Below, one piece after another: positions 35,878-47,653 of a stretch of DNA of 64,000 bases. The DNA lies in the NCBI RefSeq assembly GCF_947501905.1, contig NZ_CANMXL010000004.1, positions 332,777 through 396,776 of the forward strand, in the 5' to 3' direction. The notes under the pieces were generated by a model that saw only the letters and a program-made list of their open reading frames with translations, was not told the DNA's origin and did not search any database. The stretch's first letter is position 1. Each line of letters opens with the position of its first letter. The position numbers and the translations under genes are program-made. The stretch is from an uncultured Winogradskyella sp. GTDB taxonomy: Bacteria; Bacteroidota; Bacteroidia; Flavobacteriales; Flavobacteriaceae.

Positions 35878-37056
35878 ATGGACAAACAAGTTGTAATAGT
35901 ATCAGCCGCAAGAACTCCAATAGGTAGTTTTATGGGTGCTTTATCTACTGTTGCTGCGCCAAAATTAGGTGCAACAGCAATAAAAGGTGCGTTAGATAAA
36001 ATAAATTTAAACCCCGAACTGGTTGAAGAAGTATTAATGGGTAATGTTGTCCAAGCTGGTACTGGACAAGCTCCTGCTAGACAAGCAGCTATATATGCTG
36101 GTATACCTGATTCTGTCCCTTGTACAACTATAAATAAAGTTTGCGCATCTGGCATGAAGGCTATTATGCAAGCTGCTCAAGCTATTCAGCTTGGGGATGC
36201 AGATATCGTAGTTGCTGGCGGAATGGAAAACATGAGTTTAATACCTCATTATTATCATGCTAGAACAGCAACAAAATTTGGACCTACTACTTTCGAAGAT
36301 GGTATGCAAAAAGATGGTCTCGTTGATGCTTATGATAAAAATGCTATGGGTGTATGTGCCGATGCATGCGCAACAGAATATGATTTCTCAAGGGAAGACC
36401 AAGATGCATTCGCTATTCAATCTTACGAACGTTCAAAAAACGCATGGGAATCAGGAAAATTTAATAATGAAGTTGTACCCGTTGAAGTCCCACAAAGACG
36501 AGGTGAACCAATTATCGTTGACCATGATCAAGAATATACTAATGTGAAAATGGAAAAAATTCCAGCATTAAGACCAGCCTTTACAAAAGAGGGTACGGTA
36601 ACTGCTGCAAATGCCTCTACAATAAATGACGGTGCAGCAGCAATGGTATTAATGAGTAAAGAAAAAGCTGAAGAATTAGGTTTAAAACCAATAGCAATCA
36701 TAAAAAGTTACGCTGACGCCGCACAAGAGCCAAAATGGTTTACAACAGCACCTGCGAAAGCATTACCAAAAGCATTATCTAAAGCCAATCTAAGTATAGA
36801 TGATATAGATTTCTTTGAGTTTAATGAAGCCTTTTCTGTTGTTGGGCTAGCAAATATGAAAATATTAGATTTAGACGACAGTAAAGTAAACGTTAATGGA
36901 GGTGCAGTATCATTAGGTCATCCGCTTGGGTGCTCTGGAGCCAGAATTCTTGTAACTCTAGTAAATGTATTAGAACAAAATAATGCAAAATATGGAGCAG
37001 CTGCTATTTGTAATGGTGGTGGCGGAGCTTCAGCATTAGTTTTAGAGCGTTCTTAA
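35878..37056 (+). CDS. Acetyl-CoA C-acetyltransferase (thiolase)
   Basis: 392 residues. The catalytic Cys89 is in [11 protein letters not shown]; the NEAF motif carries the active-site Asn, and the [10 protein letters not shown] motif carries a His and the second Cys. It joins or cleaves acetyl-CoA and acyl-CoA (acetoacetyl-CoA formation or fatty-acid beta-oxidation). I chose the ATG at 35878 because the family starts with the strand [14 protein letters not shown]. An in-frame ATG 90 bases earlier would add a Lys-rich N-terminus not seen in the family. Nine bases separate it from the NlpC/P60 gene. No other beta-oxidation genes are adjacent. Confidence 0.93.
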   Translation: MDKQVVIVSAARTPIGSFMGALSTVAAPKLGATAIKGALDKINLNPELVEEVLMGNVVQAGTGQAPARQAAIYAGIPDSVPCTTINKVCASGMKAIMQAAQAIQLGDADIVVAGGMENMSLIPHYYHARTATKFGPTTFEDGMQKDGLVDAYDKNAMGVCADACATEYDFSREDQDAFAIQSYERSKNAWESGKFNNEVVPVEVPQRRGEPIIVDHDQEYTNVKMEKIPALRPAFTKEGTVTAANASTINDGAAAMVLMSKEKAEELGLKPIAIIKSYADAAQEPKWFTTAPAKALPKALSKANLSIDDIDFFEFNEAFSVVGLANMKILDLDDSKVNVNGGAVSLGHPLGCSGARILVTLVNVLEQNNAKYGAAAICNGGGGASALVLERS

Positions 37057-37065
37057 AATCTATTT

Positions 37066-37815
37066 ATGCAATACGGAATTTGTAATCTTGGAATTGTTCC
37101 AATGCGTTTTGAATCTAGCGATAAATCAGAACTTGTATCACAGGTTTTATATGGTGAAGTTTTTAAGGTTTTAGAAAAACGTAAAAAATGGAGCAGAATT
37201 CGTATTGCTTTTGATAAATATGAAGGCTGGATAGATAATAAACAATATCTAGAGATTAATGAAGAAAATTACAAATCAATAGCTAAAGCTCAGCCCGTAT
37301 TATCTTCAGATTTACTAGAATATATCTCGGACAAAAACGGTAATATATATACAATTCCACTTGGCTCATCTCTTAATGGTCTAGAATTGTTAAATCATAA
37401 ATTTGATGGCAATACACTATTCGAAATACAGGATAAATCAGACCTAATTAAAACTGCATTTCTATACCTCAACGCTCCATATCTATGGGGCGGAAAAACA
37501 CCTTTTGGTATAGACTGTTCAGGTTTTACGCAAATGGTTTATAAAATAAATGGGGTTAAGCTAAAACGTGATGCTTCAGAACAAGCAGCACAAGGTGAAG
37601 CTTTAAGTTTCATTGAAGAAAGTGAGCCTGGTGATTTAGCATTTTTCGATAATGCCGAAGGTAGCATTATTCATGTTGGTATTATTATGGAAGATAATTA
37701 TATTATTCATGCACATGGAAAAGTAAGAATAGATAGACTCGATCATAGTGGCATATACAATGTTGAAACCAACACACATACTCATAAGCTTAGAGTCATT
37801 AAAAAAGTGATATAA
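37066..37815 (+). CDS. NlpC/P60-family peptidoglycan peptidase
   Basis: 249 residues. The N-terminal half holds SH3b-like strands (residues 1-65 and 80-120), with an EGWIDNKQYL strand. The NlpC/P60 domain has Cys151 in GIDCSGF, His203 in IIHVGII, and His215 in IIHAHG, a full Cys-His-His triad. It should cleave D-Glu-type peptide bonds in peptidoglycan stems. No signal peptide is evident from this start, as in other flavobacterial copies of this family. It follows the thiolase gene directly and ends at a strong terminator. Confidence 0.9.
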   Translation: MQYGICNLGIVPMRFESSDKSELVSQVLYGEVFKVLEKRKKWSRIRIAFDKYEGWIDNKQYLEINEENYKSIAKAQPVLSSDLLEYISDKNGNIYTIPLGSSLNGLELLNHKFDGNTLFEIQDKSDLIKTAFLYLNAPYLWGGKTPFGIDCSGFTQMVYKINGVKLKRDASEQAAQGEALSFIEESEPGDLAFFDNAEGSIIHVGIIMEDNYIIHAHGKVRIDRLDHSGIYNVETNTHTHKLRVIKKVI

Positions 37816-37845
37816 AAAAAGCGACCAAAATTGGTCGCTTTTTTT
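37814..37845. terminator. Bidirectional terminator after NlpC/P60 gene
   Basis: Stem GCGACCAA (37821-37828) with TTGGTCGC (37831-37838), flanked by a run of seven A and a run of seven T. It also serves the converging TPR gene that ends at 37860. Confidence 0.93.
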
Positions 37846-37859
37846 ATAAAGTGATTTTT

Positions 37860-39134
37860 TTAATTACCTGTTGCCATTTCATCAATCTTTACTTGCAAAT
37901 CTTTTGCCTTCTGAGTTTGAAAAGAAGCCTTATATAAACTTAATAAAAAGTTAGCATTATCAAGATTAGGTTTTAATTCAAACGCCTTTTCCAGATAAGG
38001 AATAGCCCTATTAAATACTTCTGTCTTCTTAGCTCTTAACTCATCATAACGTCTGTTATCTGCATCTGAAGTACCTAAACTATTCATTTCTTTAACAATT
38101 GCTTCTTCCTCAATTGTAATAACATTTGCAATGTTTAAGTAAGCGTCAGCAAATTTTGGATTTTTACTAATAGCTTCTTCAAAATATTTAATAGCAGTTT
38201 TGTTTTCGCCAATTTCCATAGCAAAGAATCCAAAATTATAAAGATTTACGGGATCATCACCGACTAAATCTTGAGCTTCATCCAATAATTTTTTCATTTT
38301 TTCTTTATCATCAGAAGCTAGATATGCTTTAGCCTCAGCAATAATAAGCTGCATGTCTTTAGGGTTGTAAACTTTTGCCTTAGCAATTAAGTCCAATGCT
38401 TTTTCGGAGTTTCCTTGAAAAGAATAAATTAAAGACATATAACGTAAGATATCGCCTTGACGTGAAGGCAACTTTACATCTTTAGGGGAAATATATTGTT
38501 TTGATTTTACGGCAGCATCTCTAAAATCTTTACTTCCAAAAGTTTCAACCTCACCGGTTTCCTTCTTTATTGCAGTATAATCAGTACCACCACCTTGGTA
38601 TTTTAAATCAAGTAATTTTTCGTACAATGGCAATGATTTGTCATATTTTTCAGCATTAAGATATGAAGTTGCTGATGCATATAAAAACAAAGTATCACTA
38701 GGAGATAATTTATACGCTCTATAGTAACCATCCCCAGCTACTTCAAAGTTTCTAGATTTAAAAGCAGATTCTGCATTTAAAGCTATAGATCTAAAAATAT
38801 CACTTTTTATAGTCAAAGCATCTTCAAAATACTTTGATTTTCCAGTTTTTTCCTTTAATGCTATTAAATTTTCAACTGACTCTATTGCTGAATCAATATC
38901 AGTATTTAATATTCCTCCATTAGAGTAAAGAGTTTTAGCCTTAAGGAAATAAAATTTATCCTTAGTCTTATCATCCATATTTCCAAGTAAAGATTCTGCA
39001 GCTTTAACACTAGCTTTAGCTGTTGCAAAATTATTACTCTTTAACGCTTTCTCGATAGCCTTAATCTCGTTCTTTTGAGCAAACGACATTGAGCCAATTA
39101 CAAGTGCGCAAATTAAAGTTATTAGTTTTTTCAT
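37860..39134 (-). CDS. Secreted TPR-repeat protein
   Basis: 424 residues. The signal peptide ends SMSFAQ (cut near residue 20). The rest is TPR-like, with good repeats such as PSDTLFLYASATSYLNAEKYDKSLPLYEKLL and NLYNFGFFAMEIGENKTAIKYFEEAI. It is probably exported to the periplasm and binds proteins. The gene sits directly downstream of gyrA (26 bases) on the same strand. Confidence 0.85.
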   Translation of the reverse strand: MKKLITLICALVIGSMSFAQKNEIKAIEKALKSNNFATAKASVKAAESLLGNMDDKTKDKFYFLKAKTLYSNGGILNTDIDSAIESVENLIALKEKTGKSKYFEDALTIKSDIFRSIALNAESAFKSRNFEVAGDGYYRAYKLSPSDTLFLYASATSYLNAEKYDKSLPLYEKLLDLKYQGGGTDYTAIKKETGEVETFGSKDFRDAAVKSKQYISPKDVKLPSRQGDILRYMSLIYSFQGNSEKALDLIAKAKVYNPKDMQLIIAEAKAYLASDDKEKMKKLLDEAQDLVGDDPVNLYNFGFFAMEIGENKTAIKYFEEAISKNPKFADAYLNIANVITIEEEAIVKEMNSLGTSDADNRRYDELRAKKTEVFNRAIPYLEKAFELKPNLDNANFLLSLYKASFQTQKAKDLQVKIDEMATGN

Positions 39135-39160
39135 TTTTAATCTATTAATTTTAGTTATTC

Positions 39161-41689
39161 TTAGTTTTCAGTTTCATTATTATCAATAGCCGTGCCACCT
39201 TCATCAGTAGACTCATTTTCAGGATTTTGACCTTCTAATTCTTCCTCATCTTCATCTTTCATAACCTTAGCTACAGCAGCAATAGAATCGCTTCCTTTTA
39301 GGTTAATTAATTTAACACCTTGTGTTGCTCTTCCCATAACTCTTAAATCAGATACCGCCATTCTAATTGCTATACCTGATTTATTGATAATCATTAAATC
39401 ATCTTCATCTGTAACATTCTTGATAGCTACTAAGTTACCAGTTTTTTCAGTAATAGAAATAGTTTTTACTCCTTTTCCGCCTCTATTTGTAATTCTGTAG
39501 TCTTCTAAACTTGAACGTTTACCGTAGCCATTCTCAGAAACCACAAGAATATTACTATCCATATCATTAACAGCAATCATACCTACAACTTGATCCTTAT
39601 CATTTTGAAGCCTTATACCTCTTACTCCTGAAGCATTACGTCCCATAGGTCGAGTTTTTGCTTCTTCAAAACGGATGGCCTTGCCTGAACGTAAAGCTAA
39701 CATTACTTGACTTTCGCCGGTAGTTAACTTAGCTTCAAGCAACTCATCATTCTCTTTAATTGTAATGGCGTTAATACCATTAGTTCTAGGACGAGAGTAT
39801 TGTTCAAGAGATGTTTTCTTTACTTGACCATTCTTCGTAGCCATAATGACATAATGACTATTAATATAATCTTCGTCTTTAAGGTCTTGTGTACAAATGA
39901 ATGCCATTACCTTATCATCTTGTTCAATATTTATAAGGTTTTGGATGGCTCTACCTTTAGATGTTTTACTTCCTTCAGGGATTTCATAAACACGCATCCA
40001 GAAACATTTTCCTTTCTGTGTAAAGAATAACATATATTGATGATTTGTACCAACAAATAAATGTTCTAAGAAATCTTCATTACGAGTCGTAGATGCTTTC
40101 TGTCCAACTCCTCCTCTATTTTGTGTTTTATACTCGGTTAGTGAAGTACGCTTAATATAGCCCGCATGAGATATAGTAATTACTACTTTTTCATCCGGTA
40201 TCATATCTTCGATACTTAAATCTCCACCAGCATACTCAATTAAAGAACGGCGCTCATCACCATATTTAGATTGTACTTCTAATAATTCTTCCTTAATTAT
40301 ATCCATACGACGATCTTTCTTGTCTAAGATATCTTTAAGGTCTTCTATTGTTTTCATTAAAGCATCATACTCTGCTCTTAACTTATCTTGTTCAAGACCA
40401 GTTAACTGACGTAAACGCATCTCTACGATAGCTTTCGCTTGTACTTCAGAAAGTTCGAAACGTTCAATTAACTTGTTACGAGCTTCATCTGCATTAGCAC
40501 TAGCACGAATTAGTGCAATTACTTCATCAATATTATCTGAAGCTATTATTAAGCCTTCGAGTATATGTGCACGTTCTTCTGCTTTTCTTAATTCATACTT
40601 AGTGCGACGAACGACAACTTCATGTCTGTGCTCAACAAAATGATGAATTAAATCTTTAAGATTCAACATTTCCGGTCGACCATTAACCAATGCAATATTA
40701 TTTACGCTAAAAGAAGATTGTAGTGCTGTATACTTATAGAGTTTGTTTAAGACAATGTTAGGAATTGCATCACGCTTTAATACATAAACAATTCGCATTC
40801 CATTTCTATCAGATTCATCACGAATAGTAGAAATACCATCAATCTTCTTATCGTTAACTAAATCAGCCGTTTTCTTAATCATATCAGCTTTATTTACCTG
40901 ATATGGGATCTCATTAACAATAATGCATTCTCTACCGTTAACTTCTTCAATATTAGCTTTACCTCTTAAAACTACACGACCACGACCAGTATGAAAAGCT
41001 TCCTTAACACCATCATAACCATAAATTGTTCCTCCCGTAGGAAAATCTGGTGCTTTAATGTGCTGCATTAACTCATCAATCTCTATATCATTATTTTCGA
41101 TATAAGCCACAGTACCATTGACAACTTCTGTAAGGTTATGTGGTGGCATATTAGTTGCCATACCTACTGCAATACCAGATGCTCCATTTACTAAAAGTCC
41201 AGGAATACGTGTTGGTAATACTGTTGGTTCTTTTAACGTATCATCAAAGTTTAGTTTGTGATCAACAGTATCTTTATCAATATCTGCCAGCATGTCTTCA
41301 GAAATCTTGCGCATACGCGCTTCTGTATAACGCATTGCTGCAGGACTATCGCCATCAATAGAACCAAAGTTTCCCTGTCCATCGACTAACATATATCGTA
41401 AACTCCACTCTTGCGCCATACGTACCATAGTATCGTAAACAGACGTATCTCCGTGTGGGTGATATTTACCTAAAACTTCACCAACAATTCTTGCTGACTT
41501 TTTGTGTGCGGTATTAGCTCTAACACCGAGTTCGTGCATGCCGTAAAGTACACGTCTATGCACAGGTTTTAATCCATCCCTCACGTCTGGTAAAGCACGT
41601 GACACAATGACTGACATCGAATAATCAATGTAAGCCGATTTCATTTCATCTTCAATGTTAATAGGGATTAATTTTTCGCCTTCTGCCAT
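39161..41689 (-). CDS. gyrA: DNA gyrase subunit A
   Basis: 842 residues. The breakage-reunion domain is at the N-terminus. The catalytic Tyr121 lies in AAMRYTEAR. The fluoroquinolone region reads [17 protein letters not shown], with Thr82 at the position of E. coli Ser83 and Asp86 at the position of Asp87. The C-terminal wrapping domain (about 510-815) has six blades containing GYGKR and [12 protein letters not shown] motifs and a GyrA box near QNRGGVG. The tail is acidic ([20 protein letters not shown]). It starts the gyrA-TPR transcript, divergent from clpC. Confidence 0.98.
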   Translation of the reverse strand: MAEGEKLIPINIEDEMKSAYIDYSMSVIVSRALPDVRDGLKPVHRRVLYGMHELGVRANTAHKKSARIVGEVLGKYHPHGDTSVYDTMVRMAQEWSLRYMLVDGQGNFGSIDGDSPAAMRYTEARMRKISEDMLADIDKDTVDHKLNFDDTLKEPTVLPTRIPGLLVNGASGIAVGMATNMPPHNLTEVVNGTVAYIENNDIEIDELMQHIKAPDFPTGGTIYGYDGVKEAFHTGRGRVVLRGKANIEEVNGRECIIVNEIPYQVNKADMIKKTADLVNDKKIDGISTIRDESDRNGMRIVYVLKRDAIPNIVLNKLYKYTALQSSFSVNNIALVNGRPEMLNLKDLIHHFVEHRHEVVVRRTKYELRKAEERAHILEGLIIASDNIDEVIALIRASANADEARNKLIERFELSEVQAKAIVEMRLRQLTGLEQDKLRAEYDALMKTIEDLKDILDKKDRRMDIIKEELLEVQSKYGDERRSLIEYAGGDLSIEDMIPDEKVVITISHAGYIKRTSLTEYKTQNRGGVGQKASTTRNEDFLEHLFVGTNHQYMLFFTQKGKCFWMRVYEIPEGSKTSKGRAIQNLINIEQDDKVMAFICTQDLKDEDYINSHYVIMATKNGQVKKTSLEQYSRPRTNGINAITIKENDELLEAKLTTGESQVMLALRSGKAIRFEEAKTRPMGRNASGVRGIRLQNDKDQVVGMIAVNDMDSNILVVSENGYGKRSSLEDYRITNRGGKGVKTISITEKTGNLVAIKNVTDEDDLMIINKSGIAIRMAVSDLRVMGRATQGVKLINLKGSDSIAAVAKVMKDEDEEELEGQNPENESTDEGGTAIDNNETEN

Positions 41690-41948
41690 ATTATAAATGT
41701 TAATTTATTTACTTAATTTTCGTAACGTGCTAATATAAGTATTTTGTTAGGTTTAGGGCTGTTTTTACGACTTACATTTAGGGGTTTTTATTAACAATTT
41801 TTAACGGTATTTTAGTTGATAACTATATAGCACAATATTTTGATTTATAAACCTTTTTTAGTCTATTCGTTAATTTCATATTAATAAGGTATGGTTTTTG
41901 CCTTATTCACATTGAATTTATTATTTTTAATGCAGAACGATTTTTAAT
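41690..41948. promoter_or_regulatory. Divergent gyrA/clpC promoter region
   Basis: For clpC: TTG (41898-41900), 21 bases, then TATTTTTA (41922-41929), matching the Bacteroidetes -33/-7 pattern with about 20 bases to the ATG. For gyrA on the minus strand, TATATTAG near 41732-41739 is a looser match. No other feature is visible in this gap. Confidence 0.45.
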
Positions 41949-44504
41949 ATGGATGATAATTTTTCACCAAGAGTAAAAGATGTAATTGCCTACAGTAAAG
42001 AAGAAGCTTTACGGTTAGGCCACGACTTTATTGGTACTGAGCATTTAATGCTCGGTCTACTCAGAGACGGCAATGGGAAAGCTATAGATATACTAAACTC
42101 TTTAGAAGTAGACTTAAATCATCTTCGTAGAAAAGTTGAGATTTTAAGCCCTGCAAATCCAAACGTAACGGTGACTTCTAACGAAAAGAAAAACTTGCAT
42201 TTGACAAGACAAGCAGAACGTGCACTAAAAACCACTTTTTTAGAAGCAAAACTATTTCAAAGTACATCCATAAATACCGCACATTTATTATTGTGCATAT
42301 TAAGAAATGAAAACGACCCTACTACTAAACTTTTAAATAAGTTGAAAGTAGATTATGATAATGTAAAAGAAGAATTTAAATCTATGATAACAAACGACGA
42401 GGACGATTTCTTAGAAACTCCAAAAGCGGAGTCATTTTCTGATGATGACATGAATGAATCTGATGATAATGCAAAGCAAAACCCTTTTGGTGGCACCTCT
42501 CAAAAAGGCAATAAAAAGTCTAAAACGCCTGTTTTAGACAACTTTGGCAGGGATTTGACTATACTTGCCGAAGAAGGAAAATTAGACCCTGTAGTTGGTC
42601 GAGAAGAAGAAATACAGCGTGTTTCTCAGATACTAAGCAGACGTAAAAAGAATAATCCGCTATTAATTGGAGAGCCTGGTGTTGGTAAATCTGCTATTGC
42701 TGAAGGTTTGGCTTTACGTATTGTAAAACGAAAAGTATCTAGAACTCTATTCAACAAACGTGTAGTAACTCTTGATTTGGCAAGTTTAGTTGCTGGCACT
42801 AAATATCGAGGTCAGTTTGAAGAACGAATGAAAGCTGTTATGAACGAGCTTGAAAAGAATGATGATATTATCCTTTTTATTGATGAAATTCATACCATAG
42901 TTGGTGCTGGTGGTGCAACAGGAAGTTTAGATGCTTCTAACATGTTTAAACCTGCTTTAGCAAGAGGCGAAATACAATGTATTGGTGCTACTACTCTAGA
43001 TGAGTATCGACAATATATCGAAAAAGATGGCGCTTTAGAACGTCGTTTTCAAAAAGTACTGGTTGAGCCGACAAGTGTTGAGCAAACTATCGAAATACTT
43101 AACAACATTAAAGGTAAATACGAAGAGCACCACAATGTAAATTATACGGATGAAGCTATCGAGGCTTGTGTGAAATTAACTAACCGTTATATGACGGAAC
43201 GTTTTTTACCAGACAAAGCTATTGACGCTTTAGATGAAGCTGGTTCTCGAGTACATATCACAAATATTGATGTGCCAAAACAAATCATTGAGCTTGAGAA
43301 AAAGCTTGAAGAAGTAAGGGAAACAAAAAATAGTGTTGTAAAAAAACAGAAATACGAAGAAGCTGCTAAACTTAGAGATGACGAAAAACGGATTGAAAAA
43401 GATTTAGCACTAGCTCAAGAAAAATGGGAAGATGAAACAAAGCTTCATCGCGAAGTTGTTTCCGAGGAAAATGTCGCTGATGTTGTCTCAATGATGACAG
43501 GTATTCCTGTAAATAAAATTGCTCAGACAGAAATTAATAAGTTGGCCGAATTACCTAACTTAATCAAAGGTCGAGTTATCGGTCAAGATGAAGCTGTTAA
43601 GAAAGTTGTAAAAGCTATACAACGTAATCGCGCAGGTCTTAAGGATCCAAACAAACCTATTGGTTCTTTTATATTTTTAGGCCAAACAGGTGTCGGTAAA
43701 ACACAACTGGCAAAAGTATTAGCCAACGAATTATTTGATAATGATGACGCACTCATAAGAATTGATATGAGTGAATACATGGAAAAATTTGCTATTTCTA
43801 GATTAATAGGTGCGCCTCCAGGGTACGTTGGTTACGAAGAAGGTGGACAATTAACCGAAAAAGTAAGACGTAAACCTTATGCCGTTATTCTTTTAGATGA
43901 AATTGAAAAAGCGCATCCAGATGTATTTAATATGCTGTTACAAGTACTTGATGATGGCTATTTAACAGACAGTCTTGGCCGCAAAATCGATTTTAGAAAT
44001 ACCATAATAATTATGACTTCTAATATTGGTGCACGTAAACTAAAAGATTTTGGAACCGGTGTAGGATTTGGAACCTCCGCAAAAGAATCTCAAGCTGCTG
44101 ACCATGCAAAAGGCATTATTGAAAATGCATTGAAAAAAGCATTTGCACCAGAATTCTTAAATAGAATTGATGATGTGGTTGTTTTCAATACACTAGAAAA
44201 AGAAGACATCAATAAGATTATTGATATCGAATTGGTGAAATTAATTAAGCGTATTAAAGATTTAGGCTACGAGTTAAAGCTGTCTAAAAAAGCTAAGGAC
44301 TATATAGCCGATAAAGGTTTCGATTCGCAATATGGAGCTAGACCTTTGAAAAGAGCTATTCAAAAATATATTGAAGATGCTTTAGCTGAAGAAATTATTA
44401 ACTCAAAAATCCAAGAAGGTGATACAATTTCTATGGATTTAGATGAGAAAAATGATATCTTAAAAATTAAAGTGAAATCTTCGAGTGAGACTAAAGAGTC
44501 ATAA
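41949..44504 (+). CDS. clpC: ATP-dependent protease ATPase ClpC
   Basis: 851 residues. N-terminal Clp-N repeats (1-145) are followed by an acidic Ser/Asp linker. The AAA+ D1 Walker A is GEPGVGKS near 241, the UVR-like linker helix ([16 protein letters not shown]) near 460-490, and D2 has GQTGVGKT near 578. D2 includes [20 protein letters not shown]. The hexamer unfolds proteins for ClpP; the clpP gene is not in the window. The C-terminus is short ([11 protein letters not shown]). It has its own promoter and a terminator. Confidence 0.97.
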   Translation: MDDNFSPRVKDVIAYSKEEALRLGHDFIGTEHLMLGLLRDGNGKAIDILNSLEVDLNHLRRKVEILSPANPNVTVTSNEKKNLHLTRQAERALKTTFLEAKLFQSTSINTAHLLLCILRNENDPTTKLLNKLKVDYDNVKEEFKSMITNDEDDFLETPKAESFSDDDMNESDDNAKQNPFGGTSQKGNKKSKTPVLDNFGRDLTILAEEGKLDPVVGREEEIQRVSQILSRRKKNNPLLIGEPGVGKSAIAEGLALRIVKRKVSRTLFNKRVVTLDLASLVAGTKYRGQFEERMKAVMNELEKNDDIILFIDEIHTIVGAGGATGSLDASNMFKPALARGEIQCIGATTLDEYRQYIEKDGALERRFQKVLVEPTSVEQTIEILNNIKGKYEEHHNVNYTDEAIEACVKLTNRYMTERFLPDKAIDALDEAGSRVHITNIDVPKQIIELEKKLEEVRETKNSVVKKQKYEEAAKLRDDEKRIEKDLALAQEKWEDETKLHREVVSEENVADVVSMMTGIPVNKIAQTEINKLAELPNLIKGRVIGQDEAVKKVVKAIQRNRAGLKDPNKPIGSFIFLGQTGVGKTQLAKVLANELFDNDDALIRIDMSEYMEKFAISRLIGAPPGYVGYEEGGQLTEKVRRKPYAVILLDEIEKAHPDVFNMLLQVLDDGYLTDSLGRKIDFRNTIIIMTSNIGARKLKDFGTGVGFGTSAKESQAADHAKGIIENALKKAFAPEFLNRIDDVVVFNTLEKEDINKIIDIELVKLIKRIKDLGYELKLSKKAKDYIADKGFDSQYGARPLKRAIQKYIEDALAEEIINSKIQEGDTISMDLDEKNDILKIKVKSSSETKES

Positions 44505-44524
44505 TTTCTAGGATTTATAATTTT

Positions 44525-44557
44525 AAAAAGCCATTTCAGATGAAATGGCTTTTTTTT
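44525..44557. terminator. Bidirectional terminator between clpC and hutH
   Basis: Stem AGCCATTTCA (44529-44538) with TGAAATGGCT (44541-44550), a 2-base loop, A-run before and T-run after. The hutH stop codon sits at the far edge. Confidence 0.93.
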
Positions 44558-46106
44558 ATTCATTTTCTAAAAGACTTGCTTTTATACCATAATCATTCAA
44601 AAACAATTCAAAGTCATTGATATCATATTTCTTCAAAAACTGAATGGTTTTTTCAATATCATCATGTAAAATTTCATCTTTCTTGATAAATGGCACTTCT
44701 TTCCTATAGGCTTTCAAAAATAATTCTATAAAATTAGAGGACTTAAATGGCTTTCTAAATTCCATAGCTTGTGAGGCATTAAACAATTCTATAGCAATAA
44801 TACGCTCAACATTCCTAATCAAACTATACGCTTGTGTTGCTGCATTTGCGCCCATGCTTACATGATCTTCTTGACCATTACTAGAGACAATACTATCGAT
44901 ACTAGCAGGTGTTGCTAATTGTTTATTAGCACTTACAATGCTTGCTGCTGTATATTGCGGAATCATAAAACCAGAGTTTAAACCTGGATTATCTACAAGG
45001 AATGCTGGCAAACCACGTAATCCAGATACTAACTGAAAAATACGCCGTTCAGAAATATTACCAATTTCTGCCATGGCAATCTTTAGATAATCAAAGGCTA
45101 AAGCCAAAGGCTGACCATGAAAGTTTCCAGCTGAAATTATTTCATCTTCATCTGGAAAAATATTTGGGTTGTCTGTTACCGAGTTTATTTCAGTAATCAT
45201 GGTTTTTTCAACAAAATCAATGGTGTCTTTTGTAGCGCCATGAACTTGAGGAATACATCTAAAAGAATATGGGTCTTGAACATGCTCTTTTTCACGATTA
45301 ATCAACTCACTATCTTTTAAAAATTCTGTGAAACGACGCGCTACTTTTAACTGTCCAGCATGTGGTCTAATCAGATGAACCAAATCATTAAACGGGTCAA
45401 TTCTTCCGTCAAATGCATCTAAAGAAATACTCGCAACAATATCTGCCAAATATGAAGTTTTATGTGACAACAACAAACAATACACACCGTAAGACGTCAT
45501 AAACTGTGTACCATTTAATAAAGCCAAACCTTCTTTAGCTTCTAATTTTATTGGCTTCCAATTAAATTTCTTTAGAACTGTAGTTGTATTTACCAAACGG
45601 TTTTGGTAAGTCACCTTTCCTTTACCAATTAAAGGCAAAGACAAGTGGGCTAAAGGTGCTAAATCTCCTGAAGCACCTAAAGAGCCTTGTGTGTATACAA
45701 ACGGAAAAATATCATTATTGAAAAAATCGATTAAGCGTTTAACTGTAGATAACTGCACACCACTATGACCAAAACTCAAAGATTTAATTTTGAGTAATAA
45801 CATAATCTTGACAATAACTTCAGGGACTTTGTCACCTGTACCACAAGCATGAGACATTACTAAATTCTCCTGTAGCTTTGTTAAATCTCGCTTTGAGATT
45901 TTCACATTATACAATGAACCAAAACCAGTATTTATGCCATAAAAAGGTTTGTCATTTTCAGAAAGCTTAGAATCTAGATATGCTTTAGATTTTTTTATAT
46001 TACTAATAACATCATCTGAGAGTTTAATCTTTTTATGATTAAAAATGATATCATTAATATCTTTTAGCGTTAGTTTAGAACTGGAAATTGAATAGTATTT
46101 AGCCAT
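44556..46106 (-). CDS. hutH: Histidine ammonia-lyase
   Basis: 516 residues. It has the MIO-forming Ala145-Ser146-Gly147 in GSLGASGDLAPLAHLSLPL, and the active-site Tyr in FYGINTGFG. Ser85-His86 in NLVMSHACG, and Glu in the SNGQEDHVSMG block, fit histidine lyase rather than tyrosine (His-Leu) or phenylalanine lyase. It converts histidine to urocanate and ammonia. No hutU, hutI or hutG gene is next to it, so it may not belong to a complete hut cluster here; related lyases also occur in pigment clusters. ATG at 46106 is preferred over a TTG before it. Confidence 0.92.
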   Translation of the reverse strand: MAKYYSISSSKLTLKDINDIIFNHKKIKLSDDVISNIKKSKAYLDSKLSENDKPFYGINTGFGSLYNVKISKRDLTKLQENLVMSHACGTGDKVPEVIVKIMLLLKIKSLSFGHSGVQLSTVKRLIDFFNNDIFPFVYTQGSLGASGDLAPLAHLSLPLIGKGKVTYQNRLVNTTTVLKKFNWKPIKLEAKEGLALLNGTQFMTSYGVYCLLLSHKTSYLADIVASISLDAFDGRIDPFNDLVHLIRPHAGQLKVARRFTEFLKDSELINREKEHVQDPYSFRCIPQVHGATKDTIDFVEKTMITEINSVTDNPNIFPDEDEIISAGNFHGQPLALAFDYLKIAMAEIGNISERRIFQLVSGLRGLPAFLVDNPGLNSGFMIPQYTAASIVSANKQLATPASIDSIVSSNGQEDHVSMGANAATQAYSLIRNVERIIAIELFNASQAMEFRKPFKSSNFIELFLKAYRKEVPFIKKDEILHDDIEKTIQFLKKYDINDFELFLNDYGIKASLLENE

Positions 46107-46231
46107 CAAATCATATTTTAGTCAAAAGTGATTATATCTTTTATACTATGCAAAAAATGTTAATAATTAATCAACGAATAAGATTGTGACTATTAAAGCG
46201 TTAAATTCGTAATACCAAAAAAATTAAACCA

Positions 46232-47611
46232 ATGAAAAAAATAGTATTAATTCTTTGCATAATGTTGATTGTATCCTGTAAAGAAGACCAAAATGATTAT
46301 GCCATAATATCAGGTACTTTTAAAAATACAAAAGCGAAAGAAATTATAATTTCTAAGGGTAAAACCGAATTCAAATTAGCAATTAATGATGACGGAACAT
46401 TTAGCGATACTCTAAAATTAAAAGAATCTGGTTTTTACAATTTATCAATAGGGAGACAGCCAATTCCAATATACGTGGCTTTTGGTGACGATTTAAAAAT
46501 TTCAGCAGATGCTAAATCTCCTAAATTAGAAATGAATTTTGAAGGTATAGGTGCTGAAGAGAACAATTATTTAATGTCTAAAGTTGGTGTTAAGGGCTTT
46601 GCAGATAAAGGTGCAGAGACACTATTCTCTTTGGATGAAGTTGCTTTTAAAAATAAAATAGAGAGTTATAAAAGCGAGAATCAAAAAGTTCTTGAAGGTT
46701 TAAAGAATGTTGACACTAAGTTTATAGAGCAAGAAAAAAATAATCTTACATACGAAACGCTTTCACTTTATAATGACTATGAAAACGGTCACTCATACTT
46801 TACTAAAAAAAGGGATTTTGAAATTTCTGATGAGTTTCTTCCAGAAAATTTAAAAACGATTGTTTTTGACAAAGTTATTGATTATGAAAACTCTGGAGCT
46901 TATAAAAAGCTAGCTTTAAACTCTTCATTAGATGCAGTTTTTAATAACATTGAAAGTCCATCAGATGTGAAGCCTACTGATTTGAGTTCTATAGCAGAAA
47001 TAAAGATTCCTGCTCTTAAAGATGATGTTATAGGTTATGCAGGGACTATGCTTATGTCTCCTGCTAACAATAATATGGAAGGCGTCTATCGGTTTTTATT
47101 AGACCATGTAACAGATATAGAAATTAAAAAAACTTTGACATCTACCTATGACAAAAATAAAAACCTATTAAAAGGCATGCCTTCACCAGAATTTGTTAAT
47201 TATGAAAATAATGCTGGAGGTGAAACATCTCTAAAAGATTTAAGAGGTAAATATGTCTATGTAGATGTTTGGGCAACTTGGTGCGGACCTTGTATTGGAG
47301 AAATCCCTTCTCTTAAAAAAGTTGAAAAACAATACCACGGAAAAAATATAGAATTTGTCAGTGCATCTATTGATACGCCAAACGCATATGACAAATGGAA
47401 GTCTATGATTAAAGAAAAAGAATTAGGCGGTACACAATTATTAGCAGATAATGCTTGGCAATCTAAATTTGTACAAGATTATGCCATTGATGGTATACCA
47501 AGATTTATTTTAATTGATCCAGAAGGCAATATTGTTAGTGCTGATGCACCAAGACCTTCTAATCCAGAGTTAGTAACTATACTGGACTCTGAACTTAATA
47601 AAACCAAATAA
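46232..47611 (+). CDS. TlpA-like thioredoxin lipoprotein
   Basis: 459 residues. The lipoprotein signal ends LIVSC. Residues about 25-110 are a DUF4369-like beta domain (AIISGTFKNTKAKEIIIS). Residues 130-310 are helical. The thioredoxin-like domain has the CxxC active site WCGPC (Cys351, Cys354) in VWATWCGPC and the cis-Pro in DGIPRFIL. It shares order and signals with the protein at 32516 but is about 76 residues longer in the middle. It probably works in the periplasm. A terminator follows. Confidence 0.92.
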   Translation: MKKIVLILCIMLIVSCKEDQNDYAIISGTFKNTKAKEIIISKGKTEFKLAINDDGTFSDTLKLKESGFYNLSIGRQPIPIYVAFGDDLKISADAKSPKLEMNFEGIGAEENNYLMSKVGVKGFADKGAETLFSLDEVAFKNKIESYKSENQKVLEGLKNVDTKFIEQEKNNLTYETLSLYNDYENGHSYFTKKRDFEISDEFLPENLKTIVFDKVIDYENSGAYKKLALNSSLDAVFNNIESPSDVKPTDLSSIAEIKIPALKDDVIGYAGTMLMSPANNNMEGVYRFLLDHVTDIEIKKTLTSTYDKNKNLLKGMPSPEFVNYENNAGGETSLKDLRGKYVYVDVWATWCGPCIGEIPSLKKVEKQYHGKNIEFVSASIDTPNAYDKWKSMIKEKELGGTQLLADNAWQSKFVQDYAIDGIPRFILIDPEGNIVSADAPRPSNPELVTILDSELNKTK

Positions 47612-47624
47612 CATATTATAATTA

Positions 47625-47653
47625 CTAAAAAGCCCATAACATGGGCTTTTTTT
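47625..47653. terminator. Bidirectional terminator between TlpA-like and nnr genes
   Basis: Stem AGCCCAT (47631-47637) with ATGGGCT (47641-47647), a 3-base loop, and an A-run and a T-run on the two sides. Confidence 0.88.
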
